From contig JAWOIO010000022.1 in the NCBI GenBank assembly GCA_046484625.1, positions 1 through 10,934 of the forward strand: DNA of 10,934 nucleotides, read 5' to 3'. This document shows positions 1-8,716 of the stretch, piece by piece; position 1 is the first letter of the stretch, and each line of letters opens with the position of its first letter. Source of the DNA: DASUAO01 sp046484625. GTDB taxonomy: Bacteria > Actinomycetota > Acidimicrobiia > IMCC26256 > PALSA-555. The notes below the pieces were generated by a model. It was given only the letters and a program-made list of their open reading frames with translations. It was not told where the DNA came from and did not search any database. A program made the translations under genes and the position numbers.

Positions 1-1
1 C

Positions 2-130
2 AACTTTATCGCAAAACGGGTCGATGCCATTGACGCCGACAATAACACGCTCAACCTCGAGGGTGGCGAAACGGTGAACTACGATTACCTGGTGATTACC
101 ACCGGGGCGAAGCTGGCTTTCGACGAAGTG
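2..130 (+). CDS. Fragment of a sulfide:quinone oxidoreductase-like flavoprotein (partial at both ends)
   Basis: Frame 2 is open from the window edge and reads a flavoprotein segment that includes VNYDYLVITTGAKLAFDEV. The DYLVI-TG pattern is the FAD-binding strand motif of the pyridine nucleotide-disulfide oxidoreductase superfamily, and TGxKLAFDEV is especially like sulfide:quinone oxidoreductase (SQR), a membrane-associated enzyme that oxidises sulfide and reduces quinone. Only about 43 residues are present; no start, active cysteines or C-terminus can be seen. Similarity stops at about codon 43, where the frame continues without a stop into a homing-endonuclease sequence. Base composition is more moderate in GC than the rest of the window. 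SQR is the best match from memory; NDH-2 or another related flavoprotein is possible. The abrupt end suggests that this piece was joined to the neighbouring sequence. Confidence 0.55.
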
Positions 131-502
131 GAGGAGGATCTCGTCCGGTACCAGGTCTTCCGCATGGAGGACCTGCGTCGGGTGATCATCCCGTTCTTCG
201 AGTCGAACCCACTGCGAACGGCGAAGCGAGACAACTTCGCGAAGTTCGCTCGCGTCATCGAGCTCATGCAGCTCCGACGGCACCTCACGGTGCCCGGTCT
301 CGTCGAGATCGCGGAGATCGCAGAGACGATGAACTTCCGGAAGCCTTCCGAGGTGCTGAGAATCCTCAGAGACCATACGCCGACCATCTCCTCCGTCTCG
401 GGAGGAGATGAAGAGATGGCCCGGACCCTACGGCGACGTAGGGAGGTCGGCTCGCGCCGGCCCGCCACGTTGGGTTCGCCACCAACGTGGTCATTCAAGT
501 AA
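131..502 (+). CDS. LAGLIDADG homing endonuclease, C-terminal half, intron-encoded (5'-truncated)
   Basis: The frame ends at TAA 500-502. The part from EEDLVRYQVF onward matches the second half of LAGLIDADG_1-type endonucleases of rRNA introns: a DLVRYQVFRMEDL strand-helix, then IIPFFESNPLRTAKRDNF, a FARVIELM helix and a HLTVPGLVEIAEIAETMN helix. The LAGLIDADG motif itself and the N-terminal half are missing, lost at the junction near 125-140. This protein family cleaves an intronless rRNA gene at the insertion site so that the intron is copied in. Recognisable endonuclease homology ends at about base 360. The remaining 46 or so codons are rich in Arg, Gly and Pro and run through the intron's structured 3' core, so they may not be a conserved part of the protein. 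Its position immediately before 23S rRNA sequence supports the assignment. In this window it is a fragment and would not be functional. Confidence 0.75.
   Translation, partial: EEDLVRYQVFRMEDLRRVIIPFFESNPLRTAKRDNFAKFARVIELMQLRRHLTVPGLVEIAEIAETMNFRKPSEVLRILRDHTPTISSVSGGDEEMARTLRRRREVGSRRPATLGSPPTWSFK
385..410 (+). repeat. Perfect 10-bp hairpin, candidate P8 of the intron
   Basis: CATCTCCTCC (385-394) is exactly complementary to GGAGGAGATG (401-410) across a 6-nt loop. It lies directly before AAGAGATGGCC, where P8 sits relative to the S element of group I introns. It also overlaps the endonuclease reading frame. Confidence 0.7.
426..443 (+). repeat. GNRA-capped hairpin, candidate P9 of the intron
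   Basis: CCCTACG (426-432) pairs perfectly with CGTAGGG (437-443) around a GCGA tetraloop. A short GNRA-capped helix right after the P7 3' strand is typical of P9 in group I introns. Confidence 0.7.
445..462 (+). repeat. Second 3' hairpin of the intron (P9.1-like)
   Basis: GGTCGGC (445-451) pairs with GCCGGCC (456-462), including one G-U pair, around the loop TCGC. It is separated from the preceding hairpin by a single base, which suggests coaxial stacking. Confidence 0.55.
465..490 (+). repeat. Third 3' hairpin of the intron (P9.2-like)
   Basis: CCACGTTGG (465-473) is exactly complementary to CCAACGTGG (482-490), with an 8-nt loop. It is the last strong structure before the 3' splice site, 19 bases further on. 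Confidence 0.6.
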
Positions 503-508
503 CAGACC

Positions 509-1479
<971 letters not shown>

Positions 1480-1490
1480 TTCTTGTTCGC

Positions 1491-1508
1491 CCGCTGCTTC
1501 GGCGGCGG
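1491..1508 (+). repeat. UUCG hairpin in the 23S-5S spacer
   Basis: CCGCTGC (1491-1497) pairs with GCGGCGG (1502-1508), with one U-G pair, around the very stable TTCG loop. It lies about 12 nt after the 23S 3' end. It has no U tract, so it is more likely a processing element than a terminator. Confidence 0.6.
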
Positions 1509-1570
1509 TGCCCGGTTCGCTGGGTGATGGTGCTCGTGCTCGCTCTGGAGTCCTCGACGGACTCGTCACG

Positions 1571-1586
1571 GTGCCCTTCGGGGCGC
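1571..1586 (+). repeat. Second UUCG hairpin in the 23S-5S spacer
   Basis: GTGCCC (1571-1576) pairs with GGGCGC (1581-1586), including a U-G pair, around TTCG. It lies 25 nt before the 5S gene and plausibly guides processing or folding of the precursor. Confidence 0.55.
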
Positions 1587-1611
1587 GGATGACGTCGTTG
1601 ACAACACAGAT

Positions 1612-1730
1612 GTTCCGGTGGCAATAGCGGCGGGGAAACACCCGTTCCCATTCCGAACACGGAAGTGAAGACCGCCAGCGCCGATGGTACTTGGGGGGAG
1701 ACTCCCTGGGAGAGTAGGTCGCCGCCGGGC
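1612..1730 (+). rRNA. rrf: 5S rRNA
   Basis: About 119 nt with the hallmarks of bacterial 5S rRNA: CCCATTCCGAACACGGAAGTGAAG in the central region (1647-1670, given by position), GCGCCGATGGTACT, and GAGAGTAGGTCGCCGCC near the end. Helix I forms between CCGGTGGC (1614-1621) and GCCGCCGG (1721-1728) with one U-G pair. The closest remembered match is actinobacterial 5S. It follows 23S in the usual order, so this is the distal end of an rRNA operon. The exact ends are uncertain by a few bases. Confidence 0.95.
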
Positions 1731-1745
1731 GTTCTCGAACACGAG

Positions 1746-1821
1746 GAAGCGCCTCGGCGCTCCCCACGCCGCTGCAGGGACGCACCGTCCCGGCCGGAAG
1801 TGGGTGAGCGCGAGGCGCTTC
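1746..1821 (+). repeat. Long imperfect inverted repeat after 5S, possible operon-end structure
   Basis: The arm at 1746-1762 (GAAGCGCCTCGGCGCTC) is complementary to 1806-1821 (GAGCGCGAGGCGCTTC) with a single bulged base, giving 16 bp around a 43-nt loop. Each arm is also a small hairpin by itself (AGCGC/GCGCT at 1748-1761 and at 1807-1819), so cruciform-like alternatives exist. It could end or process the rRNA transcript. It lacks a U run, so it is not a classical intrinsic terminator. Confidence 0.5.
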
Positions 1822-1827
1822 GTCGCG

Positions 1828-1861
1828 TCCGGGCCCGTGCATCCGGGCCCGTGCATCCGGG
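1828..1861. repeat. 14-bp tandem repeat, 2.4 copies
   Basis: The unit TCCGGGCCCGTGCA occurs at 1828-1841 and 1842-1855, followed by a partial copy TCCGGG at 1856-1861. Both full copies are identical. The repeat is non-coding and lies 20 nt before the candidate -10 of the next gene. Each unit holds the palindrome GGGCCC. Replication slippage or a short operator-like array are both possible. Confidence 0.75.
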
Positions 1862-1880
1862 GTCGGGTGGCGGTCGCCGG

Positions 1881-1886
1881 TACGCT
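1881..1886 (+). promoter_or_regulatory. Candidate -10 element of a leaderless promoter (TPR gene)
   Basis: TACGCT fits the actinobacterial -10 form TAnnnT and is followed by exactly 6 bases and then ATG at 1893. Transcription would therefore begin at or next to the start codon. No Shine-Dalgarno sequence precedes the ATG, which fits a leaderless mRNA. The same spacing is seen before the gene at 7811. No clear -35 was found. Confidence 0.45.
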
Positions 1887-1892
1887 CCGGTC

Positions 1893-2909
1893 ATGGCTCG
1901 CCCAACCGATCGTTCCGGCGCGCCCGAGTCCGGGCGGGGATCCGGTCGTCGCGGCGAGCGGTCGACGGGCGCCGGCCGCGGGAGCGCGAAAGGCGACGGG
2001 CGGGGCCGATCGAAAGGCGCCACGCGGGGCTCCGGGGGCCGAACGGGTGGTATGGCTGCCCGCGGCGCGTCCCGTGACCGGGCAGGGGAGGGCGGGTTCG
2101 GGCCGTTCGGTGCACCCCAGGCGCCCGAGCGTGAGCGGCGCGCCGACGAGGAGCTGCCGGGAGGTCCCCCCTCCCGTCTGCGCGTGAAGGGCACCCGGTC
2201 GGCGAAGGCCGACGGAGCGCGTCGCGCGGCACGGCCCCGACCGGGCTCGGGTGAGGACCAGGCGTACGCCCGTCGGCGGCGCGGTCGTCCGCCCGAGGAC
2301 GTCGAACGCGAGGTTCTGCGCCTCGGAGGGCGACGGGGCGAGTACCTCCTGCGGGAGGTCATGGCCGCCGCGGACGCGTACGCGCACCAGCGCGACCGCG
2401 AGACCCTCCGACGGCTCCGGCCGGTGCGCGACGCGATCCCGGACTCGGCGACGGTCCGTGAGCTCATCGGGCTCGCCCACTACCGGCTCGGCAACTACCG
2501 GGCCGCGGCCTCGGAGCTGGGACGGTTCGTCGAGATGACCGACACGGTCGAGCAGCATCCCGTCCTCATGGACTGCTACCGGGCCCAGAAGCGATGGAAG
2601 CGCCTCGAGGAGCTCTGGGAGGAGCTCGCGGTGGCGTCCCCGTCGGCCGAGCTGGTCACCGAGGGGCGCATCGTCGCGGCGGGCGCACTCGCCGACCGGG
2701 GTCGGCTCGACGAGGCGATCGCCGTCCTCGACCGCAAGGCGACCGACGTGCGGCGGCCCAAGCAGCACCATCTGCGGCTCTGGTATGCGCTTGCCGACCT
2801 CGAGGAGCGCTCGGGGAACCACGCACGGGCCCGCTCGCTGTTCGACCGGATCGCCGCCCACGACCGGGAGTTCGCCGACGTCTCGGCCCGGCGGTCTGCG
2901 TTGCGCTGA
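1893..2909 (+). CDS. TPR-repeat protein with basic disordered N-terminal half (Rv1691-like)
   Basis: 338 residues. Residues 1 to about 125 are low-complexity and rich in Arg, Gly, Ser and Pro (for example RSGAPESGRGSGRRGERSTG), very basic and surely disordered. From about residue 125 (GRPPEDVEREVLRLGG) the protein is helical, with tetratricopeptide-like pairs such as VRELIGLAHYRLGNYRAAAS, GALADRGRLDEAIAVLD and LWYALADLEERSGNHARARS. There is no signal peptide, membrane segment or catalytic motif, so a cytoplasmic scaffold is likely. As I recall it, the architecture matches the actinobacterial family of M. tuberculosis Rv1691, which lies just upstream of the HAD phosphatase/tlyA/NAD-kinase block; the same neighbours occur here further downstream. 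The frame is open further upstream into the 5S gene, but ATG 1893 is preferred because of the promoter at 1881 and because earlier codons overlap rRNA. Function unknown. Confidence 0.85.
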   Translation: MARPTDRSGAPESGRGSGRRGERSTGAGRGSAKGDGRGRSKGATRGSGGRTGGMAARGASRDRAGEGGFGPFGAPQAPERERRADEELPGGPPSRLRVKGTRSAKADGARRAARPRPGSGEDQAYARRRRGRPPEDVEREVLRLGGRRGEYLLREVMAAADAYAHQRDRETLRRLRPVRDAIPDSATVRELIGLAHYRLGNYRAAASELGRFVEMTDTVEQHPVLMDCYRAQKRWKRLEELWEELAVASPSAELVTEGRIVAAGALADRGRLDEAIAVLDRKATDVRRPKQHHLRLWYALADLEERSGNHARARSLFDRIAAHDREFADVSARRSALR

Positions 2910-3093
2910 GGCCGTCCGGTCCTCGGCGCCCCGGCCCTCGGCGCCTGGACCCGGTATCGGTGTCGTAGGGCACCGCTACCGTGCACCGCACGCCTCGTCA
3001 CCGGCTCGTCCCACCGGTCCCGGCGACGAGGAGCACCTCCCCGAACCGCATGCGCCGCGCTCGCGCGGCCGTTCGCCTCCTGGAGGTCCCCGC
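2910..3093 (+). other. Intergenic region before the SSB-like gene
   Basis: 184 bases without a convincing gene. TACCGT at 2977-2982 could be a -10 element giving a leader of about 105 nt, but no -35 is evident, so this is weak. GC-rich short frames here look like composition artefacts. Confidence 0.4.
3082..3086 (+). promoter_or_regulatory. Shine-Dalgarno of the SSB-like gene
   Basis: GGAGG lies 7 bases before ATG 3094, the best-placed Shine-Dalgarno sequence in the first half of the window. It fixes the start against upstream in-frame codons. It is part of the small palindrome CCTCCTGGAGG (3076-3086), so local folding could mask it. Confidence 0.75.
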
Positions 3094-3510
3094 ATGTCCA
3101 CCCCCACACCTGGCACCCCCACACCCCGTCGGCCCGTCGCCGATGCCGAAGCCGCCGACGACGGGCTCAACCTCGTCGTGCTGCGCGGTCGGGTCTCGAC
3201 GCCGCCCGTGCTGCGCGTGCTCCCGTCGGGCAGCCGCCTCGTGACACTCGCCCTGCGCGTCCCGACCGGCGACTCGACGCACACGTCCGTGCCCGTTGCG
3301 GTGTGGGAGCCCGCCGCGTGGGTCGTCACGACCGAGCCCGACGACGAGATCGTCGTCACCGGGACCGTCCGAAGGCGCTTCTTCCAGGCCGCCGGCGCCA
3401 CGGGATCGCGCGTCGAGGTCCAGGCAGCCGCGATCGGACGCGCGGGAGATCGCCGGCGTCGGGCCGCGGTCGCCCGGCGCGCTCGCACCGAGCTCACGAG
3501 CCTCGACTGA
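3094..3510 (+). CDS. Short single-stranded DNA-binding (SSB-like) OB-fold protein
   Basis: 138 residues. After a Pro/Thr-rich 22-residue N-tail, the OB fold runs from about 25 to 115: LNLVVLRGRVSTPP, LPSGSRLVTLALRVP, SVPVAVWEP, DEIVVTGTVRRRFF and SRVEVQAAAI correspond to the successive strands of SSB. The LRGRVSxPP and PSGxRLVxLxLxV patterns are those of SSB paralogues common in Actinobacteria. The C-terminus is basic (RRRRAAVARRARTE) and lacks the acidic DDDIPF-type tip through which the main SSB recruits partners. The usual SSB is about 160-180 residues, so this is probably a secondary paralogue that binds single-stranded DNA during recombination or repair. The function is inferred from the fold. 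It sits alone between the TPR gene and korA. Confidence 0.75.
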   Translation: MSTPTPGTPTPRRPVADAEAADDGLNLVVLRGRVSTPPVLRVLPSGSRLVTLALRVPTGDSTHTSVPVAVWEPAAWVVTTEPDDEIVVTGTVRRRFFQAAGATGSRVEVQAAAIGRAGDRRRRAAVARRARTELTSLD

Positions 3511-3568
3511 CCGCCGTCGACCGTTGCGCCGATCGGGCCCCGGTCACGGCTCGTCGGAAGGTCGAACC

Positions 3569-3574
3569 TATGAT
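3569..3574 (+). promoter_or_regulatory. Candidate -10 element of the korAB promoter
   Basis: TATGAT is one base from the consensus TATAAT, striking in this GC-rich background, and stands 57 bases before the korA start. It lies in the 121-bp gap after the SSB-like gene. No good -35 is found 16 to 18 bases upstream, so recognition may rest on the -10 or on an activator. Confidence 0.45.
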
Positions 3575-3631
3575 GACTCCGAGCCACCCCCCGGGCCGGC
3601 CGACGAGCTGGGCGCGTACGAGCGAGGACGA

Positions 3632-5496
<1,865 letters not shown>

Positions 5497-5500
<4 letters not shown>

Positions 5501-6528
5501 GCGACTCGTCGGGTGAGACCGCGGTGAGCCTGACCCGCAAGGACTTCCAGACCGACCAGGAGGTCCGCTGGTGTCCCGGGTGCGGGGACTACTCGATCCT
5601 CGCTGCGGTGCAGCTCCTGTTCGCCGAGCTGGGCCTCGCGACCGAGAAGCAGGTGTTCGTGTCCGGGATCGGATGCGCCGCCCGCTTCCCCTACTACATG
5701 AACGTCTACGGCCTGCACAGCATCCACGGTCGTGCACCGGCGATCGCGACGGGAGTCGCCCTCGCGCGTCCGGACCTCGACGTCTGGGTCGTCGGCGGCG
5801 ACGGCGACATGCTCTCGATCGGCGGGAACCACCTCATCCACGCGCTGCGTCGGAACGTCGGCCTCAATGTGCTGATGTTCAACAACCAGATCTACGGGCT
5901 CACGAAGGGCCAGTACTCGCCGACGAGCGAAGTGGGCAAGGTGACGAAGTCGTCGCCGTTCGGGTCGCTCGACACGCCGTTCAACCCGCTGTCCCTGGCG
6001 CTCGGCGCCGAGGCCACCTTCGTGGCGCGCACGCACGACATGGACCGCAAGCACATGATGAACGCCATGCGACGGGCGTATGAGCACCAGGGAGCGTCGT
6101 TCGTCGAGGTGTACCAGAACTGCAACGTCTTCAACGACGCTGCGTTCGGGGCGATCACTGCCAAGGACGCACGCGCCGACATGATCATCGACCTGCACCA
6201 CGGTGAGCCGATCCGCTTCGGGTCCGAGTCCCAGCACGGCGTCGTGCTGAACACCTTCGGCGAATGCGAGGTCGTCCCGGTGGCCGACGTCGACGAGTCC
6301 GCCCTCGTGGTCCACGACGAGCACCGTGAGGACCCGTCGCTCGCCTTTGCGCTCGCGCGGCTTGCCTCGGGGCCGACCATGCCCACGCCGATGGGCGTGC
6401 TGCGCGACGTCGAGCGCTCGGTGTACGAGGTCGAGGTCCAGCGTCAGCTGGCGAGCGCGTCGGAGCGTCAGGGCTCCGCGGACCTCGCGGCGCTGCTGTC
6501 CTCCGGCGTGACCTGGGACGTCGCCTGA
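5497..6528 (+). CDS. korB: 2-oxoglutarate:ferredoxin oxidoreductase, beta subunit (TPP- and Fe-S-binding)
   Basis: 343 residues; the catalytic partner of KorA. It carries the cysteines expected for a [4Fe-4S] cluster: C26 and C29 in WCPGCGDY, C60 in GIGCAARFP and C209 in YQNCNVFND. The thiamine diphosphate/Mg2+ motif runs from GGDGDM (G100-M105) to FNNQIYGLTKGQ (N129-N130). PTSEVGKVTKSSPFG is the usual KorB loop. There is no extra ferredoxin domain, so electrons pass to a separate ferredoxin. The GTG start overlaps the korA stop by 4 bases, and GAGGAG at 5483-5488 lies 8 bases upstream inside korA. The gene ends 4 bases before the end of the convergent DUF1015 gene. All key residues are present, so it should be active. 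Confidence 0.95.
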
Positions 6529-6538
6529 GGCGTCAGGC
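6523..6538. terminator. Hairpin formed by the two convergent stop codons, possible shared terminator
   Basis: GCCTGA (6523-6528) pairs perfectly with TCAGGC (6533-6538) around GGCG. The left arm contains the korB stop TGA and the right arm contains the stop of the minus-strand gene. An alternative pairing, GAGGC (6527-6531) with GCCTC (6537-6541), competes with it. There is no U tract, so efficiency as an intrinsic terminator is doubtful. Confidence 0.4.
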
Positions 6539-7774
6539 CTCGTCGAGCAGCCGGAAGACCATCCCGGTCCGCGGCTTGGGCGCGAAGAACGTCGTCTTCT
6601 CCGGCATGCGCTCCCCGGCATCGGCCGCCGCGCGGATGTCGTCCACCGTGACCCCCCGCAGGAGCAGGGCCGCGGCGCCCTTGCCCGATCGCACCATCGC
6701 CGCGACGTCGTGCGCGTCGTCGCGGTACTCGAGTGCAGCGTCGCCCAGGGCCGGCCGGACGGCGATGTCGAAGCGGGCCGCGTCGACATCATGGAGACAC
6801 GCCGGCAGCTCGGCCAGTGCCGCACCGACGTGCTCGGGGAGCGGGGCCAGCGTCGCAAGCCCTTCGCGGTCGACCAGGCCGAGGACCTCGTCGGCCTGCA
6901 TCGCGTCGAGGAGCGCACCAACGCCTGCGTCGGTGTTGGGGCCGCGGTCGACCAGGACGCACGTTCGTGCGAGCGCGTTCCGGAGGTCGGCAGGTGCGTC
7001 GCGGACGAGGCGGTGGATCGGGTGCACCGCGAGCTGCTCCTCGGAGAGCTCGACGACCAGCGTCATGATCTCGTCGACGCCAGTCGTTGCGGGCTCCTCG
7101 CCCCGGTAGTTGCACGCGGTCTCGAACCGGTGATGGCCGTCCGCGAGCACTGCCGGCGTCTTGGCCACGAGGGCCCGGATCGCTTCGATGGTCTCGGGAT
7201 CGTCGATGACGCCGAGCTCGTGGCGGACGCCCTCGTCGTCGATCGCCACGTGGGGCCGGGTGATGGGCTCGAGCATCGCCGTCAGGCCGTCGGAGAGGGA
7301 GAGCGCCCAGATCGGGTCGAGGTTCGCGCGCGTCGCGCGGAGCAGTGCGAGCCGGTCGCTGCGCGCCTTGGGGAGGGTGCGCTCGTGGGGGAGGATGTCG
7401 CCCACCCCTGGTCGCTCGGGGAGCCCCAGCGCTCCGAGCACCCCGAGGGTGTGGAGTGGGCGGGCCGCGCCCGTCGGGGTGGACATCGAATACGCGTAGA
7501 GCGCAGGGGTCGAGTCGGTCGTGAGCACACCGGCGTCGCGCCATGCGGTGAGGGTCGCGGCGGCGACTGTGTACGCGTCGGCGTCGGCGTTCGGCTGGGG
7601 CAGGATCAGACGTACCGCGTTGTGCGGGTCGCGGGCCTCGAGCGCGACGCGCTCGTCGTCGTCGATGACGTCGTACGGAGGTGCGACGACCGCGTCGAGC
7701 GACGCCCCCTCCCTGTAGCGCACACCGCGAAACGGGAGCAGGTCGGGCACGGTCGTCTCTTTCGTCGGGGTCAT
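6533..7774 (-). CDS. DUF1015 family protein
   Basis: 413 residues, soluble, no signal peptide. The start region MTPTKETTVPDLLPFRGVRY leads to APPYDVIDDDER, the standard opening of DUF1015 (PF06245). The central LADGHHRFETA (H214, H215) and the C-terminal RMPEKTTFFAPKPRTGMVFR are the other signature blocks, so the gene is complete. The biochemical function of the family is not established to my knowledge. The DGHHR string resembles the phosphoryl-transfer motif of ParB-like free serine kinases, which is only a hint. ATG at 7772-7774 is preferred; GTG eight codons later (VPDLLPF) is an alternative. It is convergent with korB (4-bp gap) and divergent from the HAD gene (36-bp gap), so it is its own transcription unit. 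Confidence 0.9.
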   Translation of the reverse strand: MTPTKETTVPDLLPFRGVRYREGASLDAVVAPPYDVIDDDERVALEARDPHNAVRLILPQPNADADAYTVAAATLTAWRDAGVLTTDSTPALYAYSMSTPTGAARPLHTLGVLGALGLPERPGVGDILPHERTLPKARSDRLALLRATRANLDPIWALSLSDGLTAMLEPITRPHVAIDDEGVRHELGVIDDPETIEAIRALVAKTPAVLADGHHRFETACNYRGEEPATTGVDEIMTLVVELSEEQLAVHPIHRLVRDAPADLRNALARTCVLVDRGPNTDAGVGALLDAMQADEVLGLVDREGLATLAPLPEHVGAALAELPACLHDVDAARFDIAVRPALGDAALEYRDDAHDVAAMVRSGKGAAALLLRGVTVDDIRAAADAGERMPEKTTFFAPKPRTGMVFRLLDEA

Positions 7775-7810
7775 CGCAGCGGGCGTCCGATTCTCGCATA
7801 CGGTCCTGCC
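7775..7810. promoter_or_regulatory. 36-bp divergent promoter region
   Basis: This gap must hold signals for both the minus-strand DUF1015 gene and the plus-strand HAD gene. On the plus strand TACGGT (7799-7804) is followed by exactly 6 bases and GTG 7811, the arrangement of a leaderless promoter. On the minus strand TATGCG, then GAGAAT (an extended form TGCGAGAAT), lies about 18 bases before the ATG. The two elements overlap, so the polymerases would compete. Confidence 0.45.
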
Positions 7811-8641
7811 GTGGCCCCTGACCGCCCTGGCGATCGACCCGTCGTGTGCTGCGACCTGGACGGCGTGGTGTGGCGGGGCACCGATCCCGTGCCCGGGGCC
7901 GACGAGGCGATCGCTCAGATGCGTGCCGGTGGCTTCCGTGTCGGGTTCGTCTCCAACAACTCCAACGAGACGGTCGAGGCCGTCGTCGCGAAGCTGGAGC
8001 ACGCCGGGGTCCCGACCGACGTCGGCGACGTGCTCACGAGCGCGCTCTCGGCCGCCGAGCTCCTCGCGACCGACCTCGAGCAGGGATCCCGTGTCCTCGC
8101 CTGCGCCGGACCCGGCGTGGTGACCGCGCTGCGCGACGCCGGCTTCGCGGTGGTCGACGACGGTCCGGCCGACGCGGTGGTGGTCGGCTTCCACCGCGAG
8201 TTCGACTTCGAACGACTCGCACGTGCCTCGGCGTGCGTCCGCTCCGGTACCCGCTTCGTCGCGACGAACCTCGACGCCACCTTCCCGGTGCCCGACGGCC
8301 TTCTCCCCGGGGCCGGGGCGATCGTCGCGGCGGTGGCGACCGCCGCGGGGCGTGCCCCTGAGGTGGCCGGCAAGCCCGCCGCGCCGATGGTCGACCTCGT
8401 CCGGCGCCGACTCGGCAGCTCCGGTGTCGTGGTGGGGGATCGCCCGAGCACCGACGGAGCGCTCGCGCAGGCGCTCGGCTGGCCGTTCGCACTCGTCCTG
8501 TCGGGCGTCACGGCGGCGCCGGCGCCGCCCGGTGGGGAGGCGATCCCGTCGCCGCCGCCGCCGTACGTGGCGGAGGACCTCGGCGCGCTGGCTCCTCGGC
8601 TCGTCGCTGCACTGAAGGTGACGGCCCGGCCGGGTGCGTAA
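7811..8641 (+). CDS. HAD superfamily IIA phosphatase (NagD / glycerol-3-phosphate phosphatase-like)
   Basis: 276 residues, cytoplasmic. All four HAD motifs are visible: motif I DLDGVVWRG with nucleophile D15 and acid/base D17; motif II FVSNNSNET with S48; the motif III lysine in AGKPAAPM (K188); motif IV VVGDRPSTDG with D210 and D215. The C2 cap between motifs II and III places it in subfamily IIA. The best-known orthologue by synteny is M. tuberculosis Rv1692, a glycerol-3-phosphate phosphatase involved in recycling lipid polar heads; this substrate is inferred, and 4-nitrophenyl phosphate or nucleotide monophosphates are alternatives. The GTG start 7811 fits TACGGT-N6 upstream and begins just before motif I; the frame is open further upstream only as antisense of DUF1015. 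A Pro-rich stretch (SPPPPYVAEDL) lies near the C-terminus. Confidence 0.9.
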   Translation: MAPDRPGDRPVVCCDLDGVVWRGTDPVPGADEAIAQMRAGGFRVGFVSNNSNETVEAVVAKLEHAGVPTDVGDVLTSALSAAELLATDLEQGSRVLACAGPGVVTALRDAGFAVVDDGPADAVVVGFHREFDFERLARASACVRSGTRFVATNLDATFPVPDGLLPGAGAIVAAVATAAGRAPEVAGKPAAPMVDLVRRRLGSSGVVVGDRPSTDGALAQALGWPFALVLSGVTAAPAPPGGEAIPSPPPPYVAEDLGALAPRLVAALKVTARPGA

Positions 8642-8644
8642 TCT
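8639..8644 (+). promoter_or_regulatory. Candidate -10 element overlapping the HAD stop codon
   Basis: TAATCT includes the TAA stop of the HAD gene. A transcript starting near 8651 would carry the Shine-Dalgarno at 8658 and lead into the small frame at 8669 and tlyA. A -35 at proper spacing is not evident, so this is tentative. Confidence 0.3.
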
Positions 8645-8668
8645 TGTCGGCGTCCCTAGGAGTGCTCC

Positions 8669-8713
8669 GTGACGCCATCTCTCGCCGGCTCCGCCCCCGA
8701 CCGGCACCGCTGA
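8669..8713 (+). CDS. 14-residue small reading frame, possible leader peptide of tlyA
   Basis: GTG at 8669 is preceded by AGGAG (8658-8662) with 6 bases between, the best ribosome-binding site of this operon. It encodes VTPSLAGSAPDRHR and stops with TGA at 8711-8713, three bases before the tlyA ATG and in the same frame. tlyA itself has no Shine-Dalgarno, so ribosomes ending here could restart on tlyA (translational coupling). M. tuberculosis also has a small gene (Rv1693) between the phosphatase and tlyA, although I cannot claim homology. It could be chance, or the site of a frame change in the assembly. Confidence 0.45.
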   Translation: MTPSLAGSAPDRHR

Positions 8714-8716
8714 ACC

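Larger units (their letters stand above)
1480..1611 (+). other. 23S-5S internal transcribed spacer
   Basis: About 132 nt lie between the two rRNA genes. The spacer has no tRNA and no convincing reading frame. It holds two UUCG-capped hairpins, listed separately, which may help rRNA processing. Confidence 0.85.

Noticed and set aside
1480..1611. tRNA gene in the 23S-5S spacer
   Set aside because: No cloverleaf, no T-loop GTTCRANNC in the right place, and only UUCG hairpins are seen.
1828..1861. Possible CRISPR-like repeat
   Set aside because: The copies are directly adjacent with no spacers, 14 bp long and only 2.4 in number; a simple tandem duplication.
1665..1892. Upstream extension of the TPR frame into the 5S gene
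   Set aside because: The first 76 codons lie partly inside 5S rRNA, and a leaderless promoter is placed for ATG 1893.
3296..3631. Open frame upstream of korA
   Set aside because: It overlaps the SSB-like gene in another frame and shows no homology; the gamma domain of KorA starts right after GTG 3632.
6710..7810. Plus-strand extension of the HAD frame across the DUF1015 gene
   Set aside because: No homology before motif I; GTG 7811 follows a promoter-like element and the extension is antisense of a conserved gene.
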